This document shows, one piece after another, positions 12,647 through 16,270 of a stretch of DNA of 16,270 bases. Location: NCBI GenBank assembly GCA_001664505.1, contig CP011806.1, forward strand, positions 4,411,328 through 4,427,597. Reading direction: 5' to 3'. The position numbers and the translations under genes were made by a program. Position 1 is the first letter of the stretch. Every line of letters begins with the position of its first letter. The stretch is from Acidobacteria bacterium Mor1 (GTDB lineage Bacteria > Acidobacteriota > Polarisedimenticolia > Polarisedimenticolales > Polarisedimenticolaceae). The notes under the pieces were generated by a model that saw only the letters and a program-made list of their open reading frames with translations, did not search any database and had not been told where the DNA came from.

Positions 12647-15600
12647 TCAGGGGCAGTCGACGTCCCGCAGCGATTCCCGGCCGTCGCCGGCATCGCCGGG
12701 CCCGCAGCTGTTCCGGCTACGGGTCAGGTAGAAGTAGGCCTGTCCCACGAGGGGGCTCGGCCGGGTGTCGGTCCAAGACGTGGTGGAGAGGCCGTCGGCG
12801 ATGCAGCTGGTCGCTTCCGCCAGGCCCAGGCTACCCAGGTCGGACAGGCTGCCGCCGATGACCTCGTAGCTGATGTCCGGGGGCGTGCCGGCGGCGGTCC
12901 AGGACAGGGTCGTATCCCCGGAATGACTCAGCTGCAGTCCGTTCACGTCAGGGGAGCGGATCCACAGAGTCTCGTCGGCGGGGTTGCAGTCGTCGTCGTC
13001 GAGGGCGGCGTCCTCGTCCCGGTTGATGCCCAGGCGTCGGCCGCTACCGGCGGGCACCATGGTGTAGGTCAGCGGGGTAGCCGGCGAGGCCAGGGCCGCG
13101 AGCTCGGCGACGCTCAGCACCTGGCCACTGCGGTCGCTCAGGAACTGATCGGTGACGGCGTCGAAGTAGAACCCGCGGGAGCGCCCCTCGAAGGTACCCT
13201 GGGCGATCAGCTCCAGCCGGTCGCTGCGGGTGCGGGCCAGGTCGAGCATCGCGGCGACGATGTCGGGCTCGCCGAAGAGCGCCACCGGGGCGGTGTCCAC
13301 CATCGTGACCTGCTTGCCCGCTGCCGCATGAGTATCCAGGCTGGGCACGCCTTCGGGGAGCAGGTCGGTGACCAGCACCGAGCCGCCGGGAAGGTCCGAG
13401 CCGCTCAGGGACAGCATGAAGGCGATCACGTCGGACATCTCCTGGTCCGACTGCAGGGTGAATCCGCCCAGGAAGTGAGCCAGGTCGGGCACGCGGCCCT
13501 GATGGCCGAATCCGAAGCCGGCCCGGGTCGTACGGGTGATCTCCATGCCGACCTTTTCGTAGATGTTGCGGAAACCCTGGATCTTCATGCTCCGGTTGGT
13601 GAAACCGTCGCTCCCGCTGATCGCCACATGGTTCTCGCCGTTCGGTCCCGGGGGGATCGCCTCGAAGAACAGGCCGTTGGCGGTCTGGTCGGAGCCCGCG
13701 CCTGTGGGCAGAGCGTGACAGGTCACGCAGGTCAGGCTGTCATCGTCGAGCTTGCGGCCGTTGGTGCCGCGGTAGAGCACCATCCCGCGCTCGGCGTTGC
13801 CCGGCAGCATCGGCCAACCGAGCGGCAGGCCCCCCTGGTCGGCGAACCGGCCGCTGGATTGATGGCCGGTCAGAAACATGAAGCGGGAAAGAGAGTTGTC
13901 AAAATTCCGGAACGGGTTCGGCGGGTAGGCGACCGTCGCCAGGAAGTCCTCGAACTCCTGCATCTGCGCCGGGGTCAGTTCGGCGTCGTCGCCCTGCAGG
14001 TTGGTGTAGGTCGGATTGAACTCCTCGAGTCCGTTCTTGTCTCCCCGGAAGTGGAAGGGCTCGTGACCGATGATGTCCTGCAGCGTCTGGGTCATCATCG
14101 GGCCCTTCATCGGGTGATACGGGTCGAAGAGCGCCGGGTCACTGAGGTCGGGGATGTTGTTGGCCAGATTGCGGTCGCCCAACGGGGTCATCGTTCCCTG
14201 GGGGTTGCCCAGGTCCCAGGCCAGCCGGTCCATCCGGGCGTCGACGTGGCAGCCGGCGCACGGCGCCTGTCCTAGACCGGAGGTCGCGTGGGCATCGTAG
14301 AGGTGGGGCCGGCCGGCTCGGATCACGTCGGGGGTCGGATCGTAGAACGGGATGCGCTGCAACTCGGTCTCGGTCACGGTGTCGACCACCGAGAGACTGG
14401 CCTCGAAACGGTTGAGCACGTACGCCCGGTTGCGCGGCTCGTCGAGCACGATGCCGGTCGGGCCCTCACCCAATTCGATGGTCGGGGCGGCGCCGACGCG
14501 AGTGCCGGCGGGGTTGACCACGATCATGTTGTTGGAGCCCATGCCGGTGATGTAGACCTTGCTGCCGGTGCTGTTGATGGCGACGCCGCGAGGGTCGGCC
14601 AATGACTTGTCCCGTTCGGACTGCGGCAGGTTGGCCACGGTGTAGTCCAGGTGATCGTTGAGATCGACGAGCCCGGTGCGCGAGAGGTCCGATGCGGCCA
14701 CCGTGGCGTGCTTGGTCCGCACGAAGGTGCCGTTGAGGTTGGGTTCGAAGCGGGTCTCGTTGGTCGCGTCGGTGCCGACTACCACGATCTCGCCGCTCTG
14801 CGGATTGACCGCCATGCTCATACACAGGTTCATCAGGCCGGTGGCGTACTCGACTTCGAGAGTCGCCGTATCGATAACGGCGATGTCCCGGTCGGGCATG
14901 AACCAGCCGGTGCCGCGGAAGTTGGTGCCCGCCTTGTCGCCGGTGACCCAGCGGGTCCAGTCCCCTCCGTTGTCGTCGAACCACCCGAAGGGGAAGACCT
15001 CGCTTTGGCGCACGATGGTGGTCACCTCGGGCGGCGTAGGCAGGCCTGCAGCGATCGGCGGGTCGAACTCGGTGCCGTCGTTGGGTGCCGGGTTCTGGCC
15101 GCCGTAGGGACCTTCGGGGTCGTTGGTGCCGTAGTCGATGTCCACCTCGAACTGGGTGTCGCCCAGCACGTACGTGGTCTTGTTGCCGGATTCGAAGATC
15201 GCGGCGTAGACGATGGAGCCGTCGGGGCTGACCGAGAGCGAACGGGGATCTTCGGCGTCCACCGGAACGTCGGCGACGAGGGCACGGGTGACCGGATCGA
15301 ACACCTGGATCGTATTGACCTGAGAGGCGGAGACGAACGCCCGCTCGGGGGTGCCGGCGAAGACGATGTCGGCGGGTTCGTCCAGGGTCTGGATCGTATC
15401 GACCACGGTCATCGTCGTCAGGTCGACCACGCTGACCGAGTCGGAGATGTGGTTGGCGGCCCACAGCTCGTCGGCGGTACGGAAGCGCACCGAGACCGGA
15501 TCGACGCCGACCTGTACCGCGCCGCTGTGGACCGGATCGCCGCTCACCAGGTCGAAGATCTCGATTCGGGAGTCCGGTAGGTTGACCACGGCCAGCCGGG

Positions 15601-15928
15601 TGCCGTCGGGGCTCAGGTCGACCGGATGCACCACCGGGTTCTCCCAGTTGGTGAAGCTCGCGGTGGTGGCCGCCATGCTGCGGGAAGGGCTGGCACGTTT
15701 AAGCTCGAGCACCGAGGCCGGGCTGTCGGTCGCTCCTGCGCCGGTGGATCGCTCCAGCGGGACCAGCGAGACCTTCGGGTGGCCCGCCTTCAAACTTTCC
15801 GGGATGCTCAGATGGCGAGGCTGCTCGGCTTTCGTGGAATCGTCTGCCGCCAGGGGTGAGCCGACGAGCAAGGCTCCGGCTAGCGCCGTTCCGATCAGGG
15901 TTCGGTGAATATTCGATCTGCCGGCCAT
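12647..15928 (-). CDS. Secreted YVTN beta-propeller fused to di-heme cytochrome c peroxidase/MauG-like domain
   Basis: I choose ATG 15928 (1093 residues) because it opens the signal peptide MAGRSNIHRTLIGTALAGALL and follows an AAGGGGGGGA ribosome site. A start 35 codons upstream adds a non-leader sequence. Residues about 60-530 are a YncE/YVTN-type beta-propeller (LSPDGTRLAVVN, DSVSVVDLTTMTVV, LSVSPDGSIVYAA, VFDPVTRALV, KVYITGMGSNNMIVV). Residues about 550-870 are a c-type cytochrome region with two heme motifs, CAGCH (557-561) and CVTCH (734-738). Between them lies IGHEPFHFRGD, as in peroxidase/MauG-like proteins. Near 964-985 is an Asp-rich calcium-type loop (NRDEDAALDDDDCNP). Residues about 991-1093 are an FN3-like module (TTLSWTAAG, YEVIGGSL, PSPLVGQAYFYL). 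It acts outside the cytoplasm, probably in electron transfer or oxidation. Substrate unknown. A terminator follows. Confidence 0.86.
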   Translation of the reverse strand: MAGRSNIHRTLIGTALAGALLVGSPLAADDSTKAEQPRHLSIPESLKAGHPKVSLVPLERSTGAGATDSPASVLELKRASPSRSMAATTASFTNWENPVVHPVDLSPDGTRLAVVNLPDSRIEIFDLVSGDPVHSGAVQVGVDPVSVRFRTADELWAANHISDSVSVVDLTTMTVVDTIQTLDEPADIVFAGTPERAFVSASQVNTIQVFDPVTRALVADVPVDAEDPRSLSVSPDGSIVYAAIFESGNKTTYVLGDTQFEVDIDYGTNDPEGPYGGQNPAPNDGTEFDPPIAAGLPTPPEVTTIVRQSEVFPFGWFDDNGGDWTRWVTGDKAGTNFRGTGWFMPDRDIAVIDTATLEVEYATGLMNLCMSMAVNPQSGEIVVVGTDATNETRFEPNLNGTFVRTKHATVAASDLSRTGLVDLNDHLDYTVANLPQSERDKSLADPRGVAINSTGSKVYITGMGSNNMIVVNPAGTRVGAAPTIELGEGPTGIVLDEPRNRAYVLNRFEASLSVVDTVTETELQRIPFYDPTPDVIRAGRPHLYDAHATSGLGQAPCAGCHVDARMDRLAWDLGNPQGTMTPLGDRNLANNIPDLSDPALFDPYHPMKGPMMTQTLQDIIGHEPFHFRGDKNGLEEFNPTYTNLQGDDAELTPAQMQEFEDFLATVAYPPNPFRNFDNSLSRFMFLTGHQSSGRFADQGGLPLGWPMLPGNAERGMVLYRGTNGRKLDDDSLTCVTCHALPTGAGSDQTANGLFFEAIPPGPNGENHVAISGSDGFTNRSMKIQGFRNIYEKVGMEITRTTRAGFGFGHQGRVPDLAHFLGGFTLQSDQEMSDVIAFMLSLSGSDLPGGSVLVTDLLPEGVPSLDTHAAAGKQVTMVDTAPVALFGEPDIVAAMLDLARTRSDRLELIAQGTFEGRSRGFYFDAVTDQFLSDRSGQVLSVAELAALASPATPLTYTMVPAGSGRRLGINRDEDAALDDDDCNPADETLWIRSPDVNGLQLSHSGDTTLSWTAAGTPPDISYEVIGGSLSDLGSLGLAEATSCIADGLSTTSWTDTRPSPLVGQAYFYLTRSRNSCGPGDAGDGRESLRDVDCP

Positions 15929-16079
15929 GAGATTCCCCCCCTTGGACAGTGCGCTCGATACAACCATCAGCATACGCCGGTCCCTGTGCCGGGGCAGCGC
16001 GAAAAGAGCCCCTCCCGTAGGGTTTCCAGGCAACTTCCCACGAGCGCCGACGTAAGGAACGAGGGGATCGGAGGTGGCC
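15929..16079. other. Divergent intergenic region (cytochrome gene and AraC-type gene)
   Basis: About 150 bp separate the divergent starts, so both promoters should lie here. A TATGCT-like -10 box on the minus strand has only a poor -35 match (CTGCCC), and no plus-strand promoter was convincing. An AraC-family gene facing away from a target gene often regulates it, but no direct repeats typical of an AraC site were recognised. Confidence 0.4.
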
Positions 16080-16270
16080 GTGCGTCCGTCGACTTTGGAG
16101 CGAGGCTGGGCGGCGACCGAGCGGGTCGTTCAGGCGGTCTTGCGCGACCCGGCCGGGGCTCACTCCCTGGAATCGTTGTCGGCGGTGGCCTACCTCTCGC
16201 CTTCACGATTCCACAAGGTCTTTCGAGGGCTCCGTCGCGAGACGCCGGCCCGATTCGTCAGGCGGGTCCG
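16080..16270 (+). CDS. AraC-family transcriptional regulator, N-terminal HTH part (3' end beyond window)
   Basis: The frame is open from an in-frame stop at 16053 to the window edge. GTG 16080 is preferred because GGAGG (16070-16074) lies 5 nt upstream, while GTG 16074 with GAGGGG 7 nt upstream is also possible. The 63 visible residues read as the first part of an AraC-type double helix-turn-helix: TERVVQAVLRDPAG, HSLESLSAVAYLSPSRFHKVFRGL, then ETPARFVRRVR. The HTH at the N-terminus suggests the AraC plus GyrI-like/effector-binding arrangement, with the ligand domain beyond the window. Divergence from the propeller-cytochrome gene makes that gene a candidate target. Confidence 0.83.
   Translation, partial: MRPSTLERGWAATERVVQAVLRDPAGAHSLESLSAVAYLSPSRFHKVFRGLRRETPARFVRRV

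Noticed and set aside
11419-14275. Two long plus-strand open frames opposite the Reeler-like and cytochrome genes
   Set aside because: They lie antisense to signal peptides, the Reeler motifs and CXXCH heme motifs. They show low-complexity composition and no recognisable fold.
15929-16033. Longer N-terminus for the propeller-cytochrome protein from ATG 16033
   Set aside because: It would bury the signal peptide 35 residues inside the protein, whereas ATG 15928 has its own ribosome site.

Overview
This is a GC-rich window packed with genes. Most of the products carry a signal peptide, and several end in small modules, including an Asp-rich calcium-type loop and an FN3-like 'LSW' module, of the sort common in secreted proteins of Acidobacteriota (Thermoanaerobaculia-like) and some Myxococcota. 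Strong GGAGG Shine-Dalgarno sites 4-7 nt from the starts, and a lipobox and Sec-type leaders, point to a didermic, probably free-living environmental bacterium. Assignment to Acidobacteriota is an inference from protein style, not from a marker gene. No rRNA, tRNA, CRISPR array, IS element or phage gene was seen.

Layout: (1) 1-1113, minus: a truncated secreted right-handed beta-helix protein. (2) 1267-5106, plus, divergent from it: a very large secreted penicillin-acylase-family Ntn hydrolase, followed by a GC-rich hairpin. (3) 5162-10890, plus: a tight four-gene operon, the centre of interest. It encodes an ECF-type sigma factor (5232-5912), a lipoprotein with helical/TPR-like repeats and a C-terminal CHAT (caspase-like) peptidase domain (5888-8563), a single-pass membrane anti-sigma-like protein that has lost its zinc ligands (8560-9342), and a secreted subtilisin-like (S8) protein with a collapsed Asp-His spacing (9352-10890). 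The genes overlap by 25 nt and 4 nt and are then separated by 9 nt. A perfect 15-nt dyad overlaps a candidate promoter upstream, and a long hairpin ends the operon. (4) 10955-15928, minus: a small secreted Cys-rich protein, a Reeler-like (choice-of-anchor-V-like) secreted protein, and a secreted YVTN beta-propeller fused to a di-heme cytochrome c peroxidase/MauG-like domain, which has its own intrinsic terminator. (5) 16080-16270, plus: the start of an AraC-type HTH regulator, divergent from the cytochrome gene.

How it may work together: the operon combines a cytoplasmic sigma factor, a membrane-spanning anti-sigma-like protein and two predicted extracytoplasmic peptidases. That is the architecture expected of a regulated-proteolysis circuit, in which an envelope or extracellular signal activates a CHAT or S8 protease, the anti-sigma protein is cut, and the sigma factor is released. 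It recalls the TPR-CHAT/RpoE pairing of type III-E CRISPR loci, but no CRISPR component is present and the CHAT protein here appears to be exported. The operon composition is seen in the sequence; the circuit is inference.
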